Source of the DNA: Lentilitoribacter sp039986595
GTDB taxonomy: Bacteria; Pseudomonadota; Alphaproteobacteria; Rhizobiales; Rhizobiaceae
NCBI GenBank assembly: GCA_039986595.1
Contig: JBDWQJ010000004.1
Span: 806,001 to 870,000 of the forward strand
DNA length: 64,000 nucleotides
Direction: 5' to 3'
This document shows positions 27,006-37,500 of the stretch, piece after piece. Under the pieces are notes generated by a model, which was not told the origin of the DNA, did no database searches, and was given only the letters and a program-made list of their open reading frames with translations. The position numbers and the translations under genes were made by a program. Numbering within the stretch: the stretch's first letter is position 1; the number at the start of each line of letters is the position of its first letter.

Positions 27006-27770
27006 TTAGCTGACTTTTTTCATTAGTTTCACCGTCTTGATAATTTGTAGGCTTAATCTATTTCGCTTTTTGAAAAATTGTACCAAATGCGCAAGGCAAA
27101 CAACGCTTTGCACTAACTTTGAGAGCTTGATCAACTGGAGCCAGATCTCGTCCGACGTTTTTTCCTTCCAAACCAACAGTGAATTGATTTTTTGATCTTC
27201 AGTGATACTGGTTAGATCGTTCAATTCGAGGAGTAAAATCAATATGTCACGGGCCATTTTCTGATCTGTCGGATCGATGATGGCTTCTTCATAGTCTAAA
27301 AGCTTCAGCGCATTATTCTCATCAATAATGATGTCCCTTAAGGCAGGGCGACCATGAGCGATTTTATGACTATGTAAATCGAGTATGAGGGTAAAAAGAT
27401 CATCAATCGTGGATTGATTGATACGCTCTTGATCCACACTATTGAGCGGAATGCCGTTGTCTTTTGTTACAAAAAAGCCATCGCCATCATATTCAATTTG
27501 CGGGGCGGCAAACTTCTTTTCATTTAAGTGGTGTAGTACATTTTTCTCGTGCTGTATCCGTTCGATGCTGCTCCAGGTGGCTTTTATATCAAAAAAGGAT
27601 AGGGCTTCATAATTTGCTAGAAATGCAAAAAAGCGCCTTACAAAGTTGTCTTTATTCTCGCCTGCAGATTTTAGCCAATAGGTATTGTTCTTGGCTTTAA
27701 ATTTAACAGCACCACCGGTGTTTTCAGCGATTAGCTTATTACAGATTTCAGCAAACATATCAGGCCGCAT
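27006..27770 (-). CDS. Kinase-like protein of the LPS/Kdo-kinase or RIO-like type
   Basis: This 254-residue protein has the order of a small protein-kinase fold. A basic residue lies in KFKAKNNTYWLKSA, followed by an acidic helix (IERIQHEKNVLHHL), a hinge (FFVTKDNGIPL), the catalytic loop HGRPALRDIIIDENNALKLLDYEEAI (about 140-165) and a long basic C-terminal helix. The loop has HG-x5-D rather than the canonical HxDxxxxN, and LLDYEEA takes the DFG place, as in WaaP/Kdo kinases and BUD32. It may phosphorylate a lipopolysaccharide core sugar. AAAGGAAA precedes the ATG. No LPS gene is adjacent, so the role is uncertain. Confidence 0.6.
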   Translation of the reverse strand: MRPDMFAEICNKLIAENTGGAVKFKAKNNTYWLKSAGENKDNFVRRFFAFLANYEALSFFDIKATWSSIERIQHEKNVLHHLNEKKFAAPQIEYDGDGFFVTKDNGIPLNSVDQERINQSTIDDLFTLILDLHSHKIAHGRPALRDIIIDENNALKLLDYEEAIIDPTDQKMARDILILLLELNDLTSITEDQKINSLLVWKEKTSDEIWLQLIKLSKLVQSVVCLAHLVQFFKKRNRLSLQIIKTVKLMKKVS

Positions 27771-27929
27771 TTTCCTTTCAAATCAACCTTGAATTTGATG
27801 GTTGGTATCCCTGCATGAAATTGAATGTTTCGAACCGCGTCACATTACTGTCATGTTTCGGAATTGAAAAGGGGTATCAGGATTTACCTGTGTTCATTGC
27901 ACGTCTTTTCAAGGCATGATCGACATCAT

Positions 27930-30554
27930 TTATGCTGAAAGTGATTTTGCAACAAAATCGTCAAGTGATTGACCATCTTTGATCGTTTTAATGATTTGGT
28001 CCCGAAGCAAATGAAACCTAATCGGCTTTGCTAATTGTGTTGCAAACTTGTGCTCACTTAACATGGGAATATGGTCGGAGAAGCCCATGGGTGCGAGCAA
28101 AATAAGCGGTATCTTTTGCAGATCAGCATCGCTCATAAGCTTTTCAATAAACGTAGTTTCAGAAATTGAATGTGTGTTCATTCCAAGAATTATGACATCT
28201 ACATTGATAAATTTGGCTTTCGCTACGCGTAATAATTCTAGACCTTCGCCCTCATTGTTGCATACCGCGCTGTCGAGGCCCCAGTGTTTAACTTGTTCAT
28301 CCAAAATGGCTCTATCTAAAGCGTTCTCATCTATGATGACTGCACGCGCTCCGCTTAAAGTATCATTCACGTTCTGGGGCTGTATGGCTTTGTCATGAAT
28401 AGCTAACTCTATATCAAACCAAAACGTTGAGCCCTCTCCCTTTTGGCTTGTGACGCCGACCTTACCGTCCATCAACTCAACAAGAGATGATACAATGGAT
28501 AACCCAAGGCCTGTGCCATCATGTTTGCGTGTGTTGGAGGTATCGACTTGGGAAAACTGTTTGAATACCTCTGCACATTGTTCTTTACCAATGCCAACAC
28601 CTGTGTCTATCACAGAGAATTTTAGTTTGACGTTTGTATGATCGATTACATTGCCATCGACATCTATATAGATGTGGCCTTTGTCGGTAAATTTGACTGC
28701 ATTACCGACAAGGTTCACCAATATTTGCCGCAAGCGCCCTGAGTCACCAACCAGTGTTTCAGGGAGTTTGGGGTTTATCCGAACATGAATGTCGATGTCC
28801 TTTTCACTGGCTTTGGTTAGAAGCAAAGTTGCAACATCTGTGACAGTGTCGATAAGGTGGAATGGTTCGTAATCTAATTCCATCTGCCCAGCGTTCAATT
28901 TTGAAAAGTCTAGTATGTCGTTGATAATCGTCACCAAAGCAGTGCCTGATTTAATGATAACATCTGTAAACATATTTTGTTTTGCATCGAGTCCTGTCGA
29001 CTTCAGTAACCCTGCCATGCCAATGATGCCATTCATCGGGGTTCTAATCTCATGGCTCATATTTGCCAAGAACTCGGATTTGGTTTTATCCGCGATTTCG
29101 GCTCTTTGCCGCATGCCGTCAAGTTCTGTGATTGTGTGCGAATACTTATCCAGTACTGTGTTAAATGCTACGGAAACCTCTGCGTTATCTTCGCCATCTT
29201 TTACATCAAGGCGAAACTCTGTCAGCGCGGATGGGGTGCCGTCCTTTGCAACAAATCCATCGTTTATTGCAGCTCTTAAGGCATCAATGCCGAGTGAAAC
29301 ACCATGTTCTGAGCTATTTAAACCAGCTATTTCACTCTCGCGAGGTACTCTTAATGGGGTAAATAAGCCAATAGTTTTAAGCGCTATGACGGCAATACTG
29401 AAAGAGAAGGCAAAGTTTATAACAACACCTTCTAGCTGTACCAAAAACTGCTCAAATCTTGATCCAGCTTTCATGGCGGCGATGTCTCCAACAAAAGCAA
29501 TCATTAAAATGCCTGCGACACCTGCTATGCCGTGAACAGCAACAATGCAAAGTGGATCGTCCAGTTTAAACTTACGTTCAATCAATATTGACCCCAAAAT
29601 CGCGATAGCTCCCCCGATCAGGCCAATTATGACAGCACCGTACAATGGAACAACAGCCACCCCGCCGGTTATCGCGACAAGCCCGCCCAGCATGCCATTG
29701 ATCGTTGCTTTGGGCACAAACAGCCCTTTGTCTCGAATGAGCCCAATGATCATCCCGGCAAGTGCACCAAATACTGCAGCTAGAATGGTATTTAAGATGA
29801 CGATTGGTAGTAAAACTCCACCCAGTTCAACGGCGCCACCATTAAATCCTAACCACCCTATGAGTAAGATAATGGCTCCCAATAATGCGAGTACGGAGGA
29901 GGAGCCATGTATTTCAAGAGGGTTGCCGTCGTCGTCGAATTTGCCAATTCTTGGTCCGATGATGATGATGGCTGCCAGTGCAACCCAAGCTGCGGTTCCG
30001 TGGACAACAGTTGATCCGGCAAAATCGATAAAGCCTTTATCTGCCAAATAGGCCGGATTGTTTGGTATTAGGGCGTTGCCCCAAACGAGATGTGCAAAAA
30101 GAGGGTAGATAACGCCGGCAATGACAGCTGTAAAAAGTAGATAGCTTAAGAAGGTCATTCGTTCAGCAATAGCGCCTGAAACAATTGTAGCAGCGGTTGC
30201 ACAAAAACCTAGCTGGAAGATTAGCATCACTAATATGCTGCCATTGCTTGCGGTTAAGTCTATCCCTCCAAAGCCAAAAAACGGTGTTTGCCCGCTGCCA
30301 AAAGCAAGTTGATAGCCAAATAATGAAAAAATAGCGCTACAAAGAATAAAATCAGCGATGTTTTTCTGTGCAACATTAATCGAATTTTTTGTCCGAACAG
30401 AGCCAGCTTCCAGTAGCAAAAAACCAGCTTGCATAAATAATACCAGAACGGCGCAGAACAATATCCAGATCGACGTTTCTGTGGCAAAAGGTTCGATAAA
30501 CTCAGATTCTTGGAGTTGCTGAGCCATGCCAACGGATGGGCTCACCAATATCAA
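27930..30554 (-). CDS. Ammonium transporter fused to a histidine kinase and degenerate receiver
   Basis: Residues 20-405 are a complete Amt/Mep/Rh channel, including the two pore histidines in VHGTAAW (H185) and VHGIAG (H341). A linker (405-490) leads to a HisKA domain with the phosphoacceptor in FLANMSHEIRTPMNG (H501). An HATPase domain follows (N box VNLVGNAVKFT, G1 DTGVGIG, G2 GTGLGLSIV). Residues 736-860 form a receiver in which the phosphoacceptor aspartate is replaced by glycine (VIILGMNTH, G791), although the acidic pocket (DEN) and lysine (AKPIR) remain. It probably senses ammonium. No cognate regulator or glnK is adjacent. The TTG start is unsure; the open frame continues upstream through signal-peptide-like sequence to 30690. 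Confidence 0.88.
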   Translation of the reverse strand: MILVSPSVGMAQQLQESEFIEPFATETSIWILFCAVLVLFMQAGFLLLEAGSVRTKNSINVAQKNIADFILCSAIFSLFGYQLAFGSGQTPFFGFGGIDLTASNGSILVMLIFQLGFCATAATIVSGAIAERMTFLSYLLFTAVIAGVIYPLFAHLVWGNALIPNNPAYLADKGFIDFAGSTVVHGTAAWVALAAIIIIGPRIGKFDDDGNPLEIHGSSSVLALLGAIILLIGWLGFNGGAVELGGVLLPIVILNTILAAVFGALAGMIIGLIRDKGLFVPKATINGMLGGLVAITGGVAVVPLYGAVIIGLIGGAIAILGSILIERKFKLDDPLCIVAVHGIAGVAGILMIAFVGDIAAMKAGSRFEQFLVQLEGVVINFAFSFSIAVIALKTIGLFTPLRVPRESEIAGLNSSEHGVSLGIDALRAAINDGFVAKDGTPSALTEFRLDVKDGEDNAEVSVAFNTVLDKYSHTITELDGMRQRAEIADKTKSEFLANMSHEIRTPMNGIIGMAGLLKSTGLDAKQNMFTDVIIKSGTALVTIINDILDFSKLNAGQMELDYEPFHLIDTVTDVATLLLTKASEKDIDIHVRINPKLPETLVGDSGRLRQILVNLVGNAVKFTDKGHIYIDVDGNVIDHTNVKLKFSVIDTGVGIGKEQCAEVFKQFSQVDTSNTRKHDGTGLGLSIVSSLVELMDGKVGVTSQKGEGSTFWFDIELAIHDKAIQPQNVNDTLSGARAVIIDENALDRAILDEQVKHWGLDSAVCNNEGEGLELLRVAKAKFINVDVIILGMNTHSISETTFIEKLMSDADLQKIPLILLAPMGFSDHIPMLSEHKFATQLAKPIRFHLLRDQIIKTIKDGQSLDDFVAKSLSA

Positions 30555-31048
30555 AATTGCTGAAAATATAATGAAGCAGCTTACGCTGGAGCTAAATATG
30601 AGCTTTATGACGTTTATGTTTATGCTCCACGGTAAGGTTTGTAACGCTAAGCGATTGTAAAATAATGTCTTTAGGCTACATCTGATCCCTTAACATTATA
30701 TTACCCATAGTTGTGAAGGTTTGGGTGAGGTGATTAATGCAACCAAAACATGTGAGTGTTGCTAGTTTGGGTATACCAAGCATCAATTCAGGAGTTTGTG
30801 CGATTTTGCGCGTTGGCATGAGAATTAGCTGGCAATTGGGATGTTGCTAATGCGCGTGCTCTAAGGTATTCCAGCCTGAGGCTCCATTATCGAAATGTAA
30901 ATCACTTAGTACAGAGTCCAGCTTTGTATGCGAATGCTTGCAACACACGCAAATGTTTTTATCACTATAGCGATGTTATGGACGCGCTTTTATAGTCATC
31001 GAAATGTGTTCATTTAACAGGCATATAAGCTATGTTTAACAGTTCCTA
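30555..31048. other. Intergenic region between Amt-kinase gene and ALDH remnant
   Basis: The first 135 bases continue the open frame of the Amt-kinase gene on the minus strand and encode a plausible secretory signal, but without ATG, GTG or TTG. The remainder (30691-31048) has stop codons in all frames and no recognisable gene, RNA or strong hairpin. It holds no detectable trace of the missing N-terminal half of the aldehyde dehydrogenase that follows. Confidence 0.6.
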
Positions 31049-31686
31049 TTGCTATTGGGGGCCGGTCAGTTTTGTACCAATCCGGGCGTTATCGTTGCGA
31101 TCAATAATTCTGATACGCAGGAGTTTATCAAGAATGCTGTGGCACGTGTAACAAACCAAGATGAGCAGATAATGCTCACCACACAAATTGCGCGGGCTTA
31201 TCAAGAAGGGCAGCAAAAAATAGCAGACCATCGAGATGTTGTTACGCTTTATAAAGGCATATCGGGTGGTCGATATGGTGCGCCAGCAATTTTCAGCACA
31301 AGCGCTAAAACATGGTTAGAGGATGACGGTCTTCATGAAGAGGTTTTTGGTGCAACAGGTCAAATTAATTTGGCTGAGAATGAAGATGAGGTTCTCCAAT
31401 TTGTCAGACAACTTGGAGGGCAATTAACTTGTGCAATTCATCACGATTTTGGTGATGTTGCGATGGTTCAAAAACTGTTGCCTTTGCTCGAGCAAAAGGC
31501 TGGCCGTTTGCTATCAAATGGGTTCCCGACGGGTGTTGAAGTGTCTCACGCAACGGTTCATGGTGGTCCATATCCTGCCTCAACCAATTTTGGTGCAACA
31601 TCGGTTGGTACATTGTCTATCAGGCGTTTTTGCGACCTGTTTCTTATCAAAATTTTGATCGGTCATCCATTGCGTATACCCAGTAG
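31049..31686 (+). pseudogene. C-terminal remnant of an NADP-type aldehyde dehydrogenase, frameshifted
   Basis: The frame opens directly at LLGAGQFCTNPGVIVAI, which contains the catalytic cysteine of the 2,5-dioxovalerate/ketoglutarate-semialdehyde dehydrogenase family. It continues with GQLTCAIHHDF, GRLLSNGFPTGVEV and SHATVHGGPYPAST, all from the C-terminal half. The N-terminal 280 or so residues (cofactor domain) are missing. Near the end the frame slips: after LSIRRF the reading frame gives CDLFLIK, whereas the -1 frame gives LRPVSYQNFDR, the expected family ending, up to a stop at 31684-31686. One T appears to have been lost from the run at 31627-31631. The gene is dead by two independent lesions. 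Confidence 0.82.
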
Positions 31687-31812
31687 TCATTAGGTTTTAC
31701 GTGTCGGATTATTCATTGCGAGCCAAAAGTGCAGTAAAATTGAATTGTAGACATATGTAGTGGCCGGGCGATAGCATGAATGTTCAGGCTATTACGACTG
31801 CAAACTGGATAT

Positions 31813-32796
31813 ATGATGCAAATCAAAGATACTTACTTCCAACCCATATCAGGAATGAAAACGCCCCGCTTTGCGGATCTTGCCACTTTTATGCGCCTAC
31901 CTCATCTTAACTTTGAAGATGAAAAGGTATCAAAAGTTGATATTGGTATTGTTGGCGTGCCTTTTGATGGCGGTACATCCAATCGCCCTGGCGCAAGGCA
32001 TGGCCCTCGACAACTTCGCGATCTTTCGACAATGATCAGAACAACGCATCCGGTGAGTGGTGTTAATCCATTTAATCTTGTGAACTGTGCTGACCTTGGG
32101 GATGCGCCTGTTAATCCCATTGATCTGATGGAAAGTCTTGATCTAATCACTGAATTTTATCAAAAGATGGTCGCGCATAAAATTACGCCGCTTACTGGGG
32201 GTGGTGATCATCTTATTTCCTACCCAATACTGAGAGCACTGGCAGCTGATGCACCGGTTGGTATGATACATTTTGATGCGCATACCGATATGAATGATAC
32301 ATATTTTGGTGGCCACAAATTCACCCACGGCACACCATTTAGGCGTGCTATTGAAGATGGATATCTGGATCCTAAAAGAACAGTTCAGATTGGTATTCGT
32401 GGTGTTAAATATGATGCGACGGATTTTGATTGGGCGCGGGAACAAGGTGTCAGGATCATCGAGATTGAAGAGTTTTTTGATCTTGGTGTTGAGAAAGTTA
32501 TGGCGGAAGCGCGCGCGATAGTTGGCAAGCAAAAGACCTATGTGAGCTTTGATATTGATTCTATTGATCCAGCATATGCGCCGGGAACGGGCACGCCAGA
32601 AATTGGTGGTTTTAATACATTTCAAGCGCAGCAGATGGTGCGCAAACTTTCAGGGCTTAATCTCGTTGGTGCTGATCTGGTCGAGGTGTCGCCGCCGTTT
32701 GATCCAGCAGGTGGTACTGCATGGGTCGGCATTTCAATTATGTTTGAGTTGTTAAGTGTTCTTGCTCCAATTGTTAGTGCGAGAGCGCAGATTTAA
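31813..32796 (+). CDS. Agmatinase/guanidinobutyrase-family ureohydrolase
   Basis: This is a binuclear-manganese ureohydrolase that releases urea from a guanidino compound such as agmatine or 4-guanidinobutyrate. The three metal motifs are intact: GGGDHLISYPILRAL, HFDAHTDMND, and SFDIDSIDPAYAPGTGTPE. FGGHKFTHGTPFRRA is the usual substrate-loop region. The length is about 327 residues. Several ATGs compete (31780, 31813, 31816); 31813 gives the N-terminus closest to the family norm, but no ribosome site is strong. The gene lies directly after a dead aldehyde dehydrogenase; a guanidinobutyrate or agmatine pathway would need such a dehydrogenase, but the remnant cannot supply it. Confidence 0.85.
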   Translation: MMQIKDTYFQPISGMKTPRFADLATFMRLPHLNFEDEKVSKVDIGIVGVPFDGGTSNRPGARHGPRQLRDLSTMIRTTHPVSGVNPFNLVNCADLGDAPVNPIDLMESLDLITEFYQKMVAHKITPLTGGGDHLISYPILRALAADAPVGMIHFDAHTDMNDTYFGGHKFTHGTPFRRAIEDGYLDPKRTVQIGIRGVKYDATDFDWAREQGVRIIEIEEFFDLGVEKVMAEARAIVGKQKTYVSFDIDSIDPAYAPGTGTPEIGGFNTFQAQQMVRKLSGLNLVGADLVEVSPPFDPAGGTAWVGISIMFELLSVLAPIVSARAQI

Positions 32797-33177
32797 AACT
32801 CTTGCTTGAGCAAAATAACACCTTTTGCATGGCATTAGGTTTGTGCGTGGATGCGCTTAAACGGGGTATGGCCGAGCTGTCTTCTGCTGCGACATCACAA
32901 AAATTCGGCGACAATAGTAGACACCTGAAAACGCTGTAACGATTAAAAATCGTGCCTGTGCTCCGATATATGGCAAGAGCGTCAAGATTACTAATTTGTA
33001 ATGATATTACTAAATTGTAACTTTTATATTCCTCGAGCGATGTTATTTTTTTACGATATTTCATGCGTTGGATGAAGTTGGCAAATGCACTTGGATGGGA
33101 GGTCTTGGTGTTTTTGTTGGTTATATCAAGGTTTGGTCATTTGAAAGGCCGCTCCAAAACGAGAAGGATCATAGATC
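32797..33177. promoter_or_regulatory. Control region upstream of the RND efflux operon
   Basis: No gene is evident in these 381 bases. ACTAATTTGTAA (32990-33001) and ACTAAATTGTAA (33009-33020) form two direct repeats with a 19-base period, overlapping the palindrome GTAATGATATTAC. ACGATTAAAAATCGT at 32939-32953 is a small inverted repeat without T-run. The direct repeats may bind a regulator of the efflux pump, but no regulator gene is adjacent. Confidence 0.3.
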
Positions 33178-34527
33178 TTGTCACGCCTCCTGTCATTTGT
33201 TCTGGGACTTGTCGTCCTAGGAGCAACTTATTTTTATACTTTCGGTATTCCCACATGGGTTCCAATAAATCTTGGAACGTCCAATGAGGAAATTGCGTCA
33301 GCGCCAAGTGCCCGTGGTGGAAACCCCAGACGAGGCGGTGGACGGCGTGGTGGTGGTTTAACTGTTGTAACTTTGGGCGAAGTGGAGCATGCATCATTTA
33401 ATGATACTTTGCGCGCTATTGGTACGGGTGAAGCAATTAATAGTGTCGATGTGATATCTGATGTATCCGGACAGATCCAAGCAATTGATTTGACTGCAAA
33501 TGCGAAAGTTAAAGCTGGAGATGTGTTGCTCACATTGGACAATCGGGCAGAGACTATAAATCTGCAAATTGTCGAGGGTTCACTGCAACAAGCGCAAGCC
33601 CAAATTGATCGCTATGAACAATTAAGTGCAGGCGATTCCGCTATTGTCACTGCTGTAACAGTTGCGGACGCTCGCACGGCGCTTTTGCAGGCCCAATTGC
33701 AGGTGGATCTTGCGCGAAACGCTTTGGATGAGCGGACAATTCGAGCGCCCATTGATGGTGTGCTTGGCTTGAGTAAGCTCAATGCTGGTGCAAACCTTGC
33801 CAATGGTGCGAGCATAGTAACAATTGATGACATCCATCAATTGCTGGTGGAGTTTGAATTGCCAGAGCGTGCGCTTGGTCTTTTATCAATAGACAAAGAG
33901 GTTCTTTTATCCACCCCAGTTTTTGTTGGTAAAGTGTTTACAGGTGAAATATTTGCTTATGATAATCGAATAGATAGCACCACCCGCACCATCACTGTTC
34001 AAGCACGCATTGATAATAATGAGGGGTTGTTGTTGCCGGGGATGAGCTTTGGTGTGCGCTTGGTCAATGAAAGTGAGCCGGGGGCTGTCGTACCTACAAA
34101 CGCAATTACCTGGACGCGCAATGGATCACAAATTTGGATAATTGAAGATGATGTTGCCAAATCTGTTCCAGTATCCATTGTCATGCGACAACAAGATCGT
34201 GTCTGGATTGATGCGAAGCTAGATGCGGGGACAATCATTGTTACTGATGGCACGCAAAAACTTAGAGATGGCATAAAAGTTCAGGACGCTAATAGTTCGC
34301 AACAGTCAGGTGATGCGTCGCAAGAGCGTCAACAAAGGCGCCAAGGGCCGCGGCAGGAAGGGCAGCGGCAAGGAGGAGAGAGGCAGGGAGGACAGAGGCA
34401 GGGAGGGCAACAGCCAGAACAAGATCCTAATGCCGGGCTTAATGAGGACGGTGATAATAGGCCAGTTGCTGATAAGCCGACAGCTGATAGCCCGGAACGA
34501 TCTAACCAAGCGAGCGCAGCACAATGA
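33178..34527 (+). CDS. RND efflux periplasmic adaptor (MFP) with low-complexity tail
   Basis: This is the membrane-fusion subunit of a tripartite efflux pump, bridging the inner-membrane RND transporter and an outer-membrane channel. It has an N-terminal membrane anchor (FVLGLVVLGATYFYTFG), a lipoyl/HlyD-like region (GQIQAIDLTANAKVKAGDVLLTLDNR), a short helical hairpin (95-165) and beta-barrel segments (IRAPIDGVLGLSKLNAGA). Residues 45-57 are a glycine/arginine-rich patch, and residues 372-449 form a Gln/Arg/Gly-rich tail built from RQGG-like repeats. The start is TTG, with AAGGA nine bases upstream. It overlaps the pump gene by four bases. Confidence 0.88.
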   Translation: MSRLLSFVLGLVVLGATYFYTFGIPTWVPINLGTSNEEIASAPSARGGNPRRGGGRRGGGLTVVTLGEVEHASFNDTLRAIGTGEAINSVDVISDVSGQIQAIDLTANAKVKAGDVLLTLDNRAETINLQIVEGSLQQAQAQIDRYEQLSAGDSAIVTAVTVADARTALLQAQLQVDLARNALDERTIRAPIDGVLGLSKLNAGANLANGASIVTIDDIHQLLVEFELPERALGLLSIDKEVLLSTPVFVGKVFTGEIFAYDNRIDSTTRTITVQARIDNNEGLLLPGMSFGVRLVNESEPGAVVPTNAITWTRNGSQIWIIEDDVAKSVPVSIVMRQQDRVWIDAKLDAGTIIVTDGTQKLRDGIKVQDANSSQQSGDASQERQQRRQGPRQEGQRQGGERQGGQRQGGQQPEQDPNAGLNEDGDNRPVADKPTADSPERSNQASAAQ

Positions 34528-37500
34528 AAAATGATGTTGCTAACGATGATACGCCAAAAGCAAAAAAGTCGTTTAAATATGGCTTAACAGATGTGTTTGT
34601 CGCACGTCCAATATTGGCGCTTGTGCTCAATCTTCTCATTATTATTGCAGGCCTTGCAGCGTTATATTCTGTTGATGTGCGCGAGATGCCCGATGTCGAT
34701 CAGCCGGTACTATCTGTGCGTACTACTTATGAAGGTGCATCTGCTGCTACAGTCGATCAGGAAGTTACCAAAGTTTTGGAGGATGCGTTGGGCGGGTTGG
34801 ATGGTTTAAGTTACATCGCATCAACATCGCAAAATGAAAGTAGCCGCATTACGATTGATCTAAGTGATGGTACGGATGTAAATATTGCTGCAAATGAAGC
34901 GCGTGAAATTGTATCCGAAACGTCACGTCAATTGCCTGATGGTATTAATGATCCTGTTGTGTCAAAAAGTGATACAAATTCTGACCCCATTATTCGACTT
35001 GCCCTAGTTGGCGATGTCTCTATTCCTGAGCTTACAGCCATTGCTGAGGGTGCTATTTATAACCGGCTATCACTTATTGATGGTATTGCCGAGGTCACGG
35101 TGACTGGAAGTCAATCACTTGAGTTCCGCGTGACGCTTAATATGCCATCGCTTATCAGCAGAGGGCTTTCGATATTTGATGTCTCAACTGCTTTGGAGAG
35201 CTTGCGTAATGATACGCCTCTTGGGTCAATTGAAACGGCTTCGCAATCTATTACGCTGCGGTCGAGCACACCTGACGTGACAGAGGAAATGGTGAGCAAT
35301 GTGCTTATCAATAGCTCAACTCGTTTGTCTGATATCGCTTTTGTTCAACTTGTTGCGGAGGAGAATTCAGCCTCTTCTCGTTTAAATGGACGAACAGCCA
35401 TCGGTATTGATATTGTGCGACAGTCGGTTGGCAATACTTTGACCATTTCTCAAAATGTTGGAGTTGCCGTTTCGGAATTGCGGGATCAGATGCCTGATGG
35501 CGTTGAACTCACAGTCACATCAGATGATGGTACATTTATTGCAGGGTCTATTAGCGAGGTTGTAACCTCGATCATGATTGCCACGGGTATTGTGATCTTA
35601 GTCATCTTTTTGTTTTTGCGATCATGGCGCGCAACGCTTATTCCTGCGGTTACGATACCAGTAGCGCTTATTGGTACGATTGCTGCGATTTGGATTACAG
35701 GGTTTTCTGTCAATACGATCAGTCTTTTAGCGCTCGTTTTGGCGACTGGTATGGTCGTGGATGATGCCATTGTTGTGGTCGAAAATATTGTGCGTAAGCG
35801 GAGCGAAGGCATGGGTGCGTTTGCAGCTGCGGTGACAGGCACCAACGAGGTTTTCTTTGCTGTTATTTCTACCACGGCAACACTTGCTGCCGTGTTTATC
35901 CCAATTTCATTTTTGCCCGGTCAAGCTGGTGGCATTTTTAGCGAATTTGGGTTTGTTTTGGCGTTTAGTGTTACCTTGTCCTCAATTGCCGCCTTAACAC
36001 TTGCGCCGATGATGGCATCTTGGCTTGACCCTGGTCGCACTTTTAATGCGGCGAGTGATGATGAAAAGGCAACGCCATCATTTGCGCTTCGCACTTTTGA
36101 TAAGGTTATGGACCGTGCCATCAAAGCACCTTTTTTAGTGATTTCTGTTGCTGCGGCATTTGTTATATTTGCAGCGGGTGTGATGGCTTCGCTCAGTTCA
36201 GAAGTTACGCCAACAGAAGATCGTGCGTTTTTTCTAATTCCTGCGCGAGGAGCCACAGGGGCAACGCTTGAATATGTAGAGACGCAAGTTGAGCAGATTG
36301 AGGCTATCTTGCAGCCTTATGTCGATGATGGTGAAATCAGGGTTGTTCAAACCTTGCTGGGTCGCGGAGGCGGTTCGTCAGCTTTTATTATTGTGCGTCT
36401 TGCAGACTGGGCAGAGCGTGAACGAAGCCAACAGGAGATTTTAGCGCAACTCAATGTTCAACTAGGGCAGGTTCCGGGTTTAACCGTATCTGCGCGGTCG
36501 CCCAATAGTTTGGGAATTCGTGGTGCGGGACGTGGTGTGCAGTTTGCTGTCACAGGTGATAATACAGATTTATTGGCATCTGCGGCGGATGATATGGTGG
36601 TTGAGATGCGGCAGGATGCAACATTTACCAATCCTCAGCTGTCCAGTGATGCCGTCGAACCGCTTTTGGAATTATCAGTAGATGGAGATATTGCACGAGA
36701 TTTAGGCCTAACGGTTGATGTCGTATCCGATACCATTAGCGCCATGTTGCAGGGTGAGGTTGCGACGTCGGTGTTTGTCGATGATGCCGAAATTGATATT
36801 CGATTGGTGCCCGGTGGCCCGCCATTGGATAATCCAAGCGATGTGGAATCTATTTTTGTTCAAACGACGGAAAAACTCTATGTACCTGTTTCGGCGATGG
36901 CGAAGCTGGAGCAAGTGGTCAGTGGGTCGCGGATTACGCGTGAGGGTGGATCTTTAGCTGTCTCTCTTCAAGCAAATTTAGGCGAGGGGATTGATTTGGG
37001 CACTGCAGCTGTCCGCGTGAGCGAGATTGCCAAAGATATATTACCCGATGGTGTGAACATTACTTTCCTAGGTGAGGCTGCTGCGCTTGAAGATAGTAAG
37101 TCGGGCATGTTCATTGTTTTCGGTGTTGCGTTCATCGTTGTTTTCCTTGTGTTGGCGGCTCAATTTGAAAGTTTTGCAAGTGCGACAGTGATTATGTTGA
37201 CAGTGCCATTTGGTTTGGCAGCGGCCCTTCTTGCAATCTCGATTTCGGGAGGTACGCTGAATTATTATAGCCAAATTGGTTTGGTTATGTTGATCGGGGT
37301 TATGGCTAAAAATGGTATTTTGATTGTTGAGTTTGCAAATCAATTGCGCGAACAAGGTCAGGATATTGATAGCGCTATCCGCAATGCGCTGCATATTCGT
37401 ATTCGTCCGGTGATGATGACGATGGTGTCGACGGTGTTTGGCGGTTTGCCGCTGATTTTGACATCGGGTGCGGGAGCTGAAGCACGTATTGCTGTTGGAT

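Noticed and set aside
32939..32953. ACGATTAAAAATCGT inverted repeat after the agmatinase-family gene
   Set aside because: The stem is only six bases with no T-run, so it is not a convincing terminator.
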